From the NCBI RefSeq assembly GCF_040939455.1, contig NC_134110.1:98671001-98735000 (forward strand): a stretch of 64,000 nt of DNA, read 5' to 3'. Position numbers and translations under genes: made by a program. The DNA is from Microcebus murinus. Taxonomy: Eukaryota; Chordata; Mammalia; Primates; Cheirogaleidae. The notes under the pieces were generated by a model. The model saw only the letters and a program-made list of their open reading frames with translations, had not been told where the DNA came from and searched no databases. Positions 23,015 to 35,335 of this stretch are shown here, piece by piece; the first letter of the stretch is position 1, and each line of letters starts with the position of its first letter.

Positions 23015-23260
23015 AACAATTACTCCTTCTGTGAATTTAGGCCACTTCCTTAAACTTTCTTTAACTCCTGACCTCAAGTGATCCTCCTGAAGCCTCCCAG
23101 AGCGCTAGGATTACAGGCCTGAGCTATGACCAACTTCCTTAAACTTTCTAAGTTGTACCTTGAGTGTGAAATGGTGGTAATAATAAAAATGATTAATAGC
23201 TCCTAAAATTATGATGAAGATTAAAGGAACTGATGTATGTAAATTGCTTAGCACAGTTCT
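23015..23260 (+). repeat. MIR SINE interrupted by a short Alu
   Basis: 'ctgtgaatttaggccacttc' leads into the Alu. It resumes with 'gtgaaatggtggtaataata', 'gaagattaaaggaactgatg' and 'attgcttagcacagttctgc', the 3' part of a MIR. Confidence 0.7.
23044..23149 (-). mobile_element. 72-bp tail-less Alu 5' fragment with perfect 17-bp target duplication
   Basis: The insert (23061-23132) reads on the minus strand from about Alu position 8 ('gctcaggcctgtaatcctag') to about position 81 ('gaggtcaggagtt'), then only two A's. Both sides carry the identical 17-bp 'acttccttaaactttct' (23044-23060, 23133-23149). The duplication proves a discrete insertion. The missing 3' two-thirds and missing poly(A) are unusual for Alu. 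The host is the MIR at 23015-23260. Confidence 0.9.
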
Positions 23261-23574
23261 GCCTGCGGCCAGCTCTCCCCAAAGTTAGCTCTTATCACCT
23301 GTTACCTGCCTAGAATGAGGCAGTTTGTGAATTCATAGCTATTTAACCAGTCAAGAGTGGAAGCATTATATACTTTATAAAGAAGCTCTTAAAGGGAGAC
23401 TAGTTAATTTGATTGGTGCAGAAGTTCACAAGGCAGATCATGATAAAAAGGAGTGTTAGGGTGATTAGCAGATAAAATCTATGATTATCAACTCTTCATA
23501 CTGAAATAGCCCAGAAAAGACAAAAGTGAGACTTCAGTGAGAGGTGACAAGTTGCTGGGATTTGGGCATGTCTT

Positions 23575-24175
23575 CTTTTTTTAAAATTATGATAAAACAA
23601 ATTTACTATTTTTACACTTTTTAAGTTTACAGTTCAGTAACACTGAGTACATTCTTGCCACTGCACAGCCATCACCACCATCCATCTTCAGAAATGTTTC
23701 AGCTGATCAGACTGACACCCTGTACCCACTAAACAACAGGATTTCATTAAACACAACTCCCCATTCATCTTCCCCCTAGCCCCTGGCAAACACCATTCTA
23801 TTTTCCATCTCTATGAAGCTGACTATTCTAGGTATGTCATATAAGTGGAATTGTACAGTATTTATCATTTTGTGACTGATCTATTTGATTTAGCATAATA
23901 TCTCCAAGGTTCAGGCATGTTATACCATGTTTTAGAATTTCCTTCCTTTTCAAGGCCGAATAATGCTCTATTTGTGTATACCACATTTTGCGTATTCATT
24001 TATCTGTCAATAGACAGTTGGGTTGCTTCCACCTTTTGGCTACTGTGAATAATTCTTTTATTAATGTAGGTGTACAAATACATGTTTGAGCCCCTACTTT
24101 CAATTCTTTGGGGTATATGTCCAAAGTGGAATTATTAGATCACATTTTTTAAGAGAGTTTTTTCTTCTTAATAAG
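23575..24175 (-). mobile_element. L1M 3' UTR and ORF2 end, antisense
   Basis: 'agtttacagttcagtaacac', 'cactgcacagccatcaccac', 'gtcatataagtggaattgta', 'aatagacagttgggttgctt' and 'ggggtatatgtccaaagtgg' run in reverse L1M order. Ancient, with no tail. Confidence 0.8.
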
Positions 24176-25160
24176 ATGATTATTTAGGAATGCCATCTTT
24201 TGTTAGTTTAGTTAGTAGATGTTTGAAATGTTCCTTCATTCTACAAATGTATGCATACACAGAAACTTCAGACATTTAATTTTGATCTGATCTGGAAGAT
24301 GATACTGATGTAAGATTACAATAGTTCCTGGAGACAAGAAGTTAAGATGATCTAAAGATAGGAAAGGTGACACTTTAGGGAAGTTAGATAGATGGAATAT
24401 TGCTCAACAATAATGGCTTGGGAACCCACACAAAACCTATGATGGTTCTGAGGAGGGATCTGGAATTAGATGGAGAAAGAGTTCATGTAGCCAAGACAGG
24501 AGGCAATGTGATCCAAGGAGAGACACTTAATGCTAGACTCCAATGGAAAGGAAACTTGAAATTCTTCAACAGCAAGAAGAGAACATTAATTCTCCCTTTC
24601 TTAGGACCATTCTTAGTTTTTTGTATATTAGAATTAAGTAGAGAACAGATTTCTCCACATTGAAAAATAGAGATAATAATTACCTGAATTATATTTGTAA
24701 GTAGTAAACTATAGATTTGACAAAAGAAATAAAATTTTCAACTCCCAGTGTAAATTTGATTTCATTGTTCCTATGTCCTTCCGTTTGTGACAAGCATGTG
24801 GTGTTTTTCTTTAATGTAGGACTTGATCATATGCATTATTTTCTATAATGCATACGAATTTTGCACAGAAGTAAAACCAAATTCTATTTTCTAAATTAGG
24901 TCATATTGTGAAAAGTGGCTATGGTACACTAATAGGAATTTTCTTAAAAACCTCTTCAAATCAAGCATGTTATTTACACACTCAAACACACCTGTGCAGT
25001 GGTGCACCTACCTGTGCATGTATATATGCAACTGCTCTTGCCATGGCCTTTAGGACAGGAGCAGATATAATAACAACAATCTCTATGATGTCTATTTTTC
25101 ATCTTGAATTTAGGAAGCATGTGTTTTTTGTTTTTTTAATTTTATTTTTAATTTAATTTA
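24176..25160. other. Single-copy sequence, nothing recognised
   Basis: AT-rich. A short plus-strand frame (24400-24663) has no recognisable domain. Confidence 0.45.
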
Positions 25161-25161
25161 C

Positions 25162-25471
25162 TTTTTTTTTAAGAGATGGGGTCTCGCTGTGTTGCCCTGG
25201 TAGAGTGCAGTGGGTATTCATTCACAGGCTCAATCCCACTACTAATCAACACAGGAGTTTTGACCTGCTCCGTTTCCGACCTGGGCCAGTTCATCCCTCC
25301 GTAGGCAACCTGATAGTCCCCTGCTCCAGAGAGGTAACCACACTGATGCCAAACTTAGTGCGGACACCCAGTCGGCATATTGCACTACAGCCCAACACTC
25401 CCGGGCTCGAGCAATCCTCCTGCCTTGGCCTCCAGTGTAGCTGGAATACAGGCGCGTGCCACCACTCCTGG
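25162..25471 (-). pseudogene. RN7SL: Full-length 7SL RNA retropseudogene
   Basis: The minus strand carries all of the signal-recognition-particle RNA. A 5' Alu domain ends near 25471. The S domain includes the complement of 'aggttgcctacggaggg', 'gcccaggtcggaaacggagc' (SRP54-binding helix 8 area) and 'caaaactcctgtgttgatta'. The 3' Alu-domain strand ends at 25171, followed on that strand by an A-tail (T run 25162-25170). The S-domain segment separates it from Alu. It has scattered substitutions, including a short duplication-like change near 25210-25225. The genomic A-tail indicates a retrocopy and not the functional gene. No external 7SL promoter was recognised. Confidence 0.94.
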
Positions 25472-26151
25472 TGGAAATATGTTTCAAAGAACTCTTGTTT
25501 TCTCTATTTGATACAATGAAAGTACAAATATTTTTTAAAATATCTTTTATAAAAGCTGGAGGAAGGTGTTGCTCTGAAAAGTAGTGAAATAGAGATTGAA
25601 ATTGGTTTACTAGACCCACAGGCATTTGTTTGTTTGTTTTTATCTTTAGAGCAGGGGTTCCAGCTCTAAAAGTTACCCGGACTTTGTTGATATAGAATCT
25701 TCATGAATTTCCTGAAAGGTAACTTAAGCAAACTCAGCGCCCAGCTTTTGATGACATGAAGCACACCTACTTGATAAGTTAAGGTCTCACTGACCCAACG
25801 GAAAACTACAGATTGATACTTCTTTTGTTGAACAGTATGTGATTTCATTAATTTCATTGACAGTAATTCTGAGTAAAATTTATGAAGGCTACAAAGTAGA
25901 GTTAGTGAACCGCATGAAATGTCAGCATGTCCACTTTGGACTTTGCCATCTCTATTTTTCTCCTCCCACTCCTACCCATACTGTTTGCTTTGGCAAGTGA
26001 CTTTCTTTCTAATCTAATTTATAATGCTTCAACATTAAGTCGTGACCTTGCTTGAGCTGCATTTCTGAGAGCTCTTGAAGGACTCTCTAATTCCACTGAC
26101 CACCATGGATGTTTTACTGTGGACATTTTGTTTCCCATGTAGGCACCACAC

Positions 26152-26154
<3 letters not shown>
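25472..26154. other. Single-copy sequence, nothing recognised
   Basis: No repeat family or gene was recognised between the 7SL pseudogene and the CA repeat. Confidence 0.45.

Positions 26155-26203
<49 letters not shown>
26155..26203. repeat. (AC)n microsatellite
   Basis: About 24 uninterrupted AC units. The Thr/His and Cys/Val open frames across it are artefacts. Confidence 0.98.
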
Positions 26204-26205
<2 letters not shown>

Positions 26206-28635
26206 GATCTCAGAGGCAGCACACACAAAACCACTTCACCAAGTTTGACATCAGATGGACTTGGATGGCTCGTGGCCATACTGGGCAATTACTATTTCTG
26301 TCCATCGTCTATTTCCCTTTCTCTCTTCTAATAAACCAGCCTCCTCGTCTGAGCCTGTGCACGGGCAGAGTGTGTCTGTCTGGCCCCAGTACTTTACTGG
26401 TGCAGGTTCATTAAAACTCAGGAGACCCAGCCCAGGGCTTCTGCTGGAGTGGTTGAGTGGAAAACACACTCACTTTTTCACCTGGGTTTGGAGTTGTGAG
26501 TCCTGACCTTGGAGTTGCTGGAAGTGGTCCCGCACGGTGAGGAAGCACCTGTTCAAGAATGGAGCAGACACAGAAGAGAGCAGGCTGTGACCGGGAGTCT
26601 AGACCCTGGGAAACTGGGGGACCTGTTAGGTACCCCGCCCCACACTCCCCACTGGATAAGCATGAAGCTTTGTCTTCCCTCGAGTCAGTTTCAGTTGGAT
26701 TTTCTGTCATTTGTGATCTGAAGAGTCCTAGTAAATGATTTTTAGAGAAAATTAGTTTGTTGTCTTTCTGAGAGACTTTGAGTACACACTGTTTCTCTAG
26801 GGCTGACATGTTAATTTGTGTGTTTACTAAATACCTTTTTCTACCAGTAAAATTTTATCTGTGAGGCACGTGTCAAAAACTAAAGAATTAACAACTGAGA
26901 GTATATTATGATGCTCTGATATTAATAATAAATGTAAGTATTTTTGTTTTGATGAATTTAATTTCAAGGTTAGGTGTTTTAGATATTATGTCCAGAGACA
27001 AAGATAAGCATATAACCGTTAATTTAAAATATTAAAGTAAATATTTAATTAGAAAGATGATTTATCAAAGACAAAAAGAGACAAAAGCTATCTAATTGTA
27101 AACTAACAAATCAGATCTTTTAACATAACAATGAGATAGCCAAAATGTGTGGAAAAATTAAAAAATGTAATGTATTTGATCTCTTAGAATTTTTTAAAAA
27201 GGTAATAATTACAGTAAAGCACTGCTGAATATTTCAATCAATATCTAATTTTACTGCATGTGTACTTTCAGTATTTTAGTATTCTGTGGGGGATGTTACA
27301 TACAAATGTTTATTTTGAGTGAGAAAGAAGTCAGTGCAAATTACAAATTTAAAAAAGTTAACAATTCATCACAAAAAGATCACCAAATCCAAAAAAATTT
27401 ACATACTTTATTAAGTAATTGTTCGACATATCTCTATAACACTTTTTCCTGCATACTTTGGGGGTACACTCTTTAAATGCCTCTCTATATAATACTAATT
27501 TGGTAACAGAATCTTCAATAGAGAAGATGAATCAGTCTTTCCTTTAGCATGGCTGATAGTTTTTTAAAAATTTTGATAGTATATTAATAGAAAATTTTCT
27601 TTCAGTTTACAGCTTGTTTTTGGTAATATAGTGCAAATCTTTACAAGTATTGTCAAATGTGGAAAAACCTCTGTTTAAGTTTCCTTCATATGTAAGTGTA
27701 GGATTTTAGAGCATTTCCAGTTTGTTTGTAAAGTAACTAGTTTTAAATGCTTTTAGAATTGACAACATGTTATCAATCAGTCACTGATGCTGTCCTTGTA
27801 GTGATGTTTCAGGAATTGTATAACAGATGGTCTTTGTTGATGTCAGTATTTTGTGTAACTCCCTTGTAGCCAGGTATAAAATGTTCGTGACAATCCAGCA
27901 CTATCTGAAGAAGTGAGATGGAGGGGAAGGGAGGTAGGAGGAGACAGAGGACTTAATGGATGGTTCTACATATCTTTTTTTTTTTTTTTTAATTTTCTAA
28001 AAAAGTAAGAGCAATTGAGCACAATACTAAGACCCTTCCCAGCGTCTGTGAAGGACCTATGTGAGTGGGCATTCTAAGCCTAATTAACTTGAGAGATAAT
28101 CACCTCTGGACAACATTGAAAATTAGAATCAGTTGGGCTAAATTTCAGTCTAGTCTGCTAGTTAGAAAATGAAACGTACTTCTTAGCTAAGGCATCATTC
28201 TAGAACCCCTAGGGGAAATACCAGTGTCTAGTTTGCGTAAATATAATAAGAAATTGCCTGCCCATTTGACATAAAACTTGGCCACAACCTGAGGCTGAAA
28301 TTGTACTGATACCATGTTGGTGCCATTGGTTCCATGAGTCGAAACTGGCAGATTAGCTTTCTCTTCCGCTATTGTGAAAGCTGAACCCAGTGTCCCAAAT
28401 ATTCCTGGGAGTATCTGGCTTTGTAAAGCCTTCTTGAATGCTCTAGGGATGGATCAGATTCTGGCTCTTTGCTCTTCACCTAACTGTCAATCTTTTGGAA
28501 GCCATCAATATACTTTGAAAGTATAGTTAAGTGATTTGGAGTTACCAGACTGACCTCTATATAGTCTTGTAATTTCTGTCATTTATTTGATTCTGAATGG
28601 TAAAGCGTCTCTCTTTTGGGTCTCCTGTTTGGGGG
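26204..28635. other. Single-copy sequence, AT-rich in its second half
   Basis: 26.2-26.8 kb is mixed composition with overlapping short frames on both strands. 26.8-28.5 kb is AT-rich with a T run at 27968-27991. No family was recognised, although 27.2-27.9 kb could hide an old DNA transposon. Confidence 0.4.
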
Positions 28636-28895
28636 GGGGAGGGCAGACCCCATGTTACAAGGATACGCAAGCGACCTGCAGAGAGAGGCCCATGTGGGAA
28701 GGAACTGAGGCCTCCCGACAACGACCAGAACCTTCCAGCCACATGCTGAACAGCATCAAGAGAGTTTCCAGCCCCAGTCAAGTCCTCGCAGACTGCTGCC
28801 CTGCCTGGCAGCTGGACTACGAACTCGGGGAGCTGCCCAGCCAGAAAACCAGCCTTTCTTGAATTCTGATCCACAGAAATTTGAAAGTAAATGAT
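28636..28895 (+). repeat. Possible ancient MaLR (MLT1-like) LTR 3' part
   Basis: 'gaaggaactgaggcctcccg', 'ccagccccagtcaagtcctc', 'gactgctgccctgcctggca' and 'gaattctgatccacagaaat' run in the order I know from MLT-type LTR ends. The outer LTR end is missing. The family call is tentative. Confidence 0.45.
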
Positions 28896-28914
28896 GTTTT
28901 TAATTATGGATTTA

Positions 28915-29205
28915 AAAATGTTTTCAACATCTTTATTGAGATATAATTCACATCATGCGATTGACCTATTTAAAGTGCATGAGTCAATGGTTTTTAGTAT
29001 ATCCACAGAGTTAATTTAAATTACAGAGCATTAAAAATTGTGGCAAAATGCACATAACATCAAATCTATCATCTTAGCCATTTTTAAGTGTACATTTCAG
29101 TAGTATTGCGTACATTCCCATTGTTGTTCAACCCATCTCCAGAACTCTTTTTATCTTGGAAAAAGTGAAACTCTGTGTCCATTAAACGCTAACTCCCCAT
29201 CCTGC
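28915..29205 (-). mobile_element. L1M 3' UTR fragments, antisense
   Basis: 'tttattgagatataattcac' and 'cctatttaaagtgcatgagt' are followed by a second L1M-type block, 'gtggcaaaatgcacataaca' and 'agtgtacatttcagtagtat'. These are two short pieces of the reverse L1M 3' region. Confidence 0.75.
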
Positions 29206-30475
29206 CTTCCGAGGAGCCGTGGGCCAGCATGGAACTCTCAGTCTGGGATCCAGAATACCAAGTTCAGACAAACATGAAACAAAACTTATTTCAGTATATA
29301 TGAATACGATTTTGGACTGAGGCTTACATTCTTTTTATTATTAAACCATTAAAAACAAATGCAAGAAAATTGAGGCTGTTTTAAAAACAGGCTCCAGGCA
29401 CCCAGAACGATGTGTCATGAGGGGCTCATTTGTCAGAAGGGGACGTGTAGGCTCCGAAGCAGCCTTCGTTCCCTAGAGCTGGACAATCCCACTGAGAACG
29501 GAAGGAAATATTCTGCCTGAGCTGGTCTTCGCCAGACCCTCCCAACAAGACGCTAGCTCATACACGAGCTGGGAAAGGGAGCGCCATCACGTGTGTCTAC
29601 GTGATGTTGAGATTCAAGAACCGTTCTTCAGGTTCTCTGGATGAACTGGACCCGCGGCTGCTGGCCTTGTCAAAATGGTGACGTGCTTATTCCAGAGGGA
29701 ACCCTGTGTCCATGGCCCCGTGGCCTGTCCACACTTGCTGTGACTTGTGAGGGAGGTTCTTGTAAAGAATTAGGGAGGAGTTGCTGGGCCCGGTGGAAAT
29801 GATGAGCTGGAGAGGTATCCTGGTTAGAGAGCCACCGGAGCCAGGCAGGGCCAGAGCATGTCTGAGGCTTTTTGTTTTCTTTTGTCTCTCCTTCCAGACA
29901 CTTGTCCATGACCTCCTGCCTTAAAAGATGGATTTGTTCAAGATGAGGTCCGTGTTTCCTGTTAGGAAAAGCACAGTCTACACTTAAATGAAGAATAGTT
30001 TCTCATGAGAACCTCCTTTGCCAGATACGAAGAATATTTAAGGTGGCTTTAGGATATTTTTCCAGAAAATAGCCTGGGTTCTGCCTGCATTGGTGGGCGG
30101 CGAGCAGAGTGGTTTCCACAAAGCTCTCTGCGCAGCTGGTGAGCGGGGACCTTTCATCTGTGGACATAAGGTCTCTAGTAGGTCCTTCAGCCCCAGGAAG
30201 GCTTGGCGGCATTCTGAGCTGAGGAGTGTACACCACATGCAAACAGAAGTCCCTCAGGTATCACAGAGCCTGAATGGCAGCTCTGGAAGTGACTACCTCG
30301 GGAGTTATCTCTAAAATAAGAGGATCGAGTTACATAAACTCTACTGTTTTATCAGCTGTGTGACTCTCTCGCTTGGTTGATCTAGGCCAGGGCCAGCTTC
30401 GTGCCAAGGGCCAGGTCTGGTGTAAGAGCTGAACCCAAACCTGCTCTTGGGGGATTCACCTCTTTTCCCTTCTCT
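29206..30475. other. Single-copy sequence, nothing recognised
   Basis: Mixed composition with short frames on both strands and no recognised element. Confidence 0.45.
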
Positions 30476-30620
30476 TACACATCTGCTGCATCCACCAGCC
30501 TATGAACTTCTGAGACCATGGATCATGCCTCGTCATCGTTGAAGCCCCCAAAACTTGCACAGTATGTGGCGTAAACATTCGGTGAGTGTTCTTTGTATTT
30601 CAGTTTTTAAAAAAGATCAT
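30476..30620 (+). repeat. Probable L2 3'-end fragment
   Basis: 'ctatgaacttctgagaccat', 'aaaacttgcacagtatgtgg' and 'aacattcggtgagtgttc' resemble the LINE-2 end. Diverged. Confidence 0.45.
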
Positions 30621-30889
30621 GAACCATGATTGGTATATCCTCAGATTACACCCCTGGCCCATGGAGCCAATTGTCTGTACCTATAATGCCCCCGGGCATC
30701 CCTGTGTCATAGACCAGAGACCAAGAGACCAAACCCACCACCATCCCTCTCCAACCTAGCCTCTCTTCTGACTCCCCTTCAGGTACCCCAGGCAGAACTG
30801 TGGGGATCCTCTCAAACCCTCTGTCTCTTTCATCCTTCATTATCCCATTATTCCTCCATCCCATGTCCTACTGACTCAGTTCCCAAAGT

Positions 30890-30985
30890 CCATCTTGTTC
30901 AGTGGATTCTCAGTGCCCCAGTGGTACAGTGCTTGGCACAGTAGATGCTCAATGACGACTAGTCAAACAAAAGAATGATGCTATT
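30890..30985 (+). repeat. Probable L2 3'-end fragment
   Basis: 'ggtacagtgcttggcacagt', 'agatgctcaatgacg' and 'aaacaaaagaatgatg' resemble the LINE-2 3' terminus. Confidence 0.55.
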
Positions 30986-33044
30986 TAGGGTGTTTGCAGA
31001 ATCTCATATGCTGACCATCCTCAGTAGTGCAAGGAATTGTTATTTGTTTGAAATGGCTAAGTCTACAGTCAGAAAGTGGGAAGAATGCACCGTGTGATTC
31101 TGCACATTCTTTCCCAGGCTCTGACTTGACTTTCTATAAGAGCAGTCTTCACACTGGAGTACATGGTCCCCAGTGGTATATGAGGCACGTCCAGGAGGTG
31201 GTTGGCTTGGATGGTCTCCTGGTGTCAATTTCCTACCCCCCATTGTGCACATGCTCTCCCCTGGCTTTGTCAGCAGCTACCTAAAGGTGCTCGGCATCAT
31301 TTTCCACCGGTACTTTCTCCCCCCCCCCCAGTTGACAAGAGAACGGCATTCCACTGCGATTGTGGCCTCCAGGTGTAAAGGTGTACAACTCCCCTAGGCA
31401 TCAAAAAAAGAAGGCATTCAAGATACCATCTTCTGAACCCAATTAACATCTTTACCTTTCATACATCCCACAAAATTTTACCTTCATATTTAATAATCAT
31501 TTATCAAAATTGGGAAATATGTTGTTTTGCTCAGTGGCATGCTAGCAAAAATTGTATTGATTATTCCATCCAGAATAAATTTTTTAATATTTAGAGCCAT
31601 TTGGTCACAAGAATTACCTTAAGTTTGGATTTATGTACATTTTTTTCCAGAAACATACAATGGGTGATCATAAAACAAACACCCCTAAATCCAAATATAT
31701 TAATTAAATTAGAATAAAATTCTGAAAAGAGGCATAGAGTGGAATATAGCTCTTGAGGAGAAATGGATTGATATAAAATTTCTGACCATTACTGAAAATC
31801 TGGTTACAGTATTTTAAACAGATAATGGCCAGTAACAAATCACTGAGGTGCTTTTTCCATTGGATACATTGAAAGTGAGATGAACAATTTTATTTACAAA
31901 TTTAAATATTTAAACATTTCTAATACATTGGCTATCACATCCTTTGCAACAATTTAAATTTAAGATGAAAATTTTTAGATGGCAATGCATCAATGTGCAA
32001 AGTAGGGGGGCAGTGTTTCAAAATTCTTGAAGGGGACATGTGTTTTAGTCACTCTGTAGATGAAGCCATAAAGTTAAGTAAAGAAAATATCCTTTGACAT
32101 CCAGTTTAACATAAAACAGTAGAAGGTTAGCACCGAAGAACTGAAAATAGAAGCGATACTGCACGTCACGTTGCGGTAGCATGGGTGCTATTTCCAGCCA
32201 GGAAAAGTGAAGCTTAGTGGCCACACAAACGTCCTCCCCAATTGTGTATTGCTTATTTCCTCACATTGTGGGCCTCCAGGATCTGCTGCAAATGTGGGTG
32301 AGTCAGGCCTGAGCTGCTGATTCCAGTGCCTAGATAAGGCATCTGGAAATCTCTCTGTGAGCCCACAGTGGTGAGGTGGTCACCCATTTTGCCAAGGTTG
32401 TTTAGATGGTGCCAAGGGCATGGTCCTGCCGGGCCCTGTGGCACTTATGTCAGGGGGAGGTGACTGCACAGTCTGGAGGCTCCGTCCGTGCACTTTAGGC
32501 TGAAAGAACTCAGCTGTCGCCGAGTCTGTCCACGGAGGGAAAATAACTTCCCTCCCAAGTGCCTGGCGCTTGGAACCAGTAAATGTTCTTCTGTGTGTGA
32601 ATTCCGTCAAGCAGCCTTAAAGGCACATCCCCAAAGCTTACCGCCCAGACCACCTTGCAATAGCCCCTTCCCTCCCCTACACTGAGCATTAGTAAAGAAA
32701 TGCACTAAATTCCTCCACCGTGCTGCTGAGTCTGTCATCCAATCCCTGAAGCCTGAGCTCTCTGAGAAGTCCTCCCTCTCAGGTATTCTCCCCACCTGAC
32801 GGCCAGGTGATGGCCACTGAATGCCTGCAGGTGACTCACTTAGAATGTTCACAGGCACCTTCAAATCCCCATATCCCAAGAGACTCATTGATGCTATATC
32901 CTGATTCGTGGCCCCCGTGTCGGCCACCCTCCCGACTTCTCCACTGGGCCTTCCTCCACCGATTCAAACCTAAACTGCAGAACCTCCTTCCATCTCTCAC
33001 TTCTCTCTGTCCCATATCTAATAGTGTGTTTATTTAGGTATCTA
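30986..33044. other. Single-copy sequence with a C11 run
   Basis: A C11 homopolymer lies at 31319-31329. 31.4-32.1 kb is AT-rich and 32.2-33.0 kb mixed. No gene or family was recognised. Confidence 0.45.
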
Positions 33045-33480
33045 TTACTTCTTACAGGAGTAAAACATAAAATTTACCATTTTCACCATTTTTAAGTGTA
33101 GGGTTCAGTGTCTTTAAGTACATTCACAATATTGTGCTACCATCACCACCAGAACTTTTTCATCTTGCAAAACTGAAACTGTACCCATTAAGCCATTCCC
33201 TATTTCCTTCTTTCCACAGTCCCTGGAAACCACCGTCCTGCTTTCTGTCTCTGTGGATCTGACTGCCACAGGAGCCTGCTGTAGATGGAATCACGCAGTA
33301 TTAGCTCATTTCACTCAGCATAGTATCTTCAAAGTTCATCACTGGTGTAGCATGCGTCAGAATGCCCTTCCTTTTTAAGGCTAACAGTTCATTGTTTGTG
33401 AACCCCACGTTTTGTTTATCCATTCACCCATTGATGGACATGTTTATCAATCTCATTAATTACTATTTTATAATTATTTC
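33045..33480 (-). mobile_element. L1M 3' UTR and ORF2 end, antisense
   Basis: 'aaaatttaccattttcacca', 'tgtagggttcagtgtcttta', 'gtgctaccatcaccaccaga', 'ctgctgtagatggaatcacg' and 'cattcacccattgatggaca' follow the reverse L1M order. Confidence 0.8.
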
Positions 33481-33984
33481 ATTACTCTAGTTGGCACAGC
33501 AATCCCTTAATTTTATAGTCTGTCCCTTTGTCTTAAGACTCATTCATCTCTTTCAAATCCATCTTGCATACCACTTGAATCATTTACCTAAAATTTCTAA
33601 TACTTGCTCTATCCTACTATGTTTCCCAAATCCTTGTCTCTCCATAGCTTGGCCGGGCCAATCCCCCAACGAGTGAAAGTGCCGACAGTGCTTACTGTTG
33701 AGCACTTTCATTGGTCCCATATCCACCTGCTCCTCAGTCAATGGATGAGTGCCGTGTTTCGGGCACTCAGAAAACAGAAAGGTCAGGAATGGCGGCACTG
33801 GACACGTCCACCCTAGAGAACTGGGACTCCATGTGACAATCCGCCCTGCCCTTCCTGAACCCTCCCCATGGCTGCACCGCCCACTACTTGCTCTGAGCGC
33901 TCATTCTTCATGCCCCACTTCTTCTGTGAGCCTGGTGTCCCAGTGCGTGTGGCATGCCCACTGGGCTTTGATGGTGATGACGTG
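33481..33984. other. Single-copy sequence, nothing recognised
   Basis: No gene or repeat was recognised. It lies between an L1M fragment and a MIR. Confidence 0.45.
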
Positions 33985-34165
33985 GGTATGAGCGTGGATT
34001 CTGGAGCTAGGAGGCCTCTCTTCAGATCCCAGTTCTGCCACTCACTAGCTTGTGACCTGGGACAAAAACCTCCTATGTGGGTTGGGTTTCCCCTCTACAC
34101 TGTAGAGCGGGAATAACAGTAACACTACTGCACATGAACTCACCATGACAATTAGTACCGCACCG
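33985..34165 (+). repeat. MIR SINE
   Basis: 'gagcgtggattctggagcta', 'agatcccagttctgccactc', 'actagcttgtgacctgggac' and 'agcgggaataacagtaacac' match a forward MIR. Confidence 0.8.
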
Positions 34166-34284
34166 TATTTCCAAAGAACTATTGCAGGACCCTGCTGTAG
34201 GGTGATTATTGCACTATTACCTTTTTTGTGACTATCTTTGACTGGATCATAAACTTTAGCTCATTTATTAAGTTACTGCTCTCA

Positions 34285-35335
<1,051 letters not shown>

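Noticed and set aside
25205..25625. 104- and 127-codon frames
   Set aside because: They are translations of the 7SL pseudogene and its flank.
27200..27900. Possible hidden old DNA transposon
   Set aside because: Some phrases felt familiar but no terminal repeats or family order could be established.
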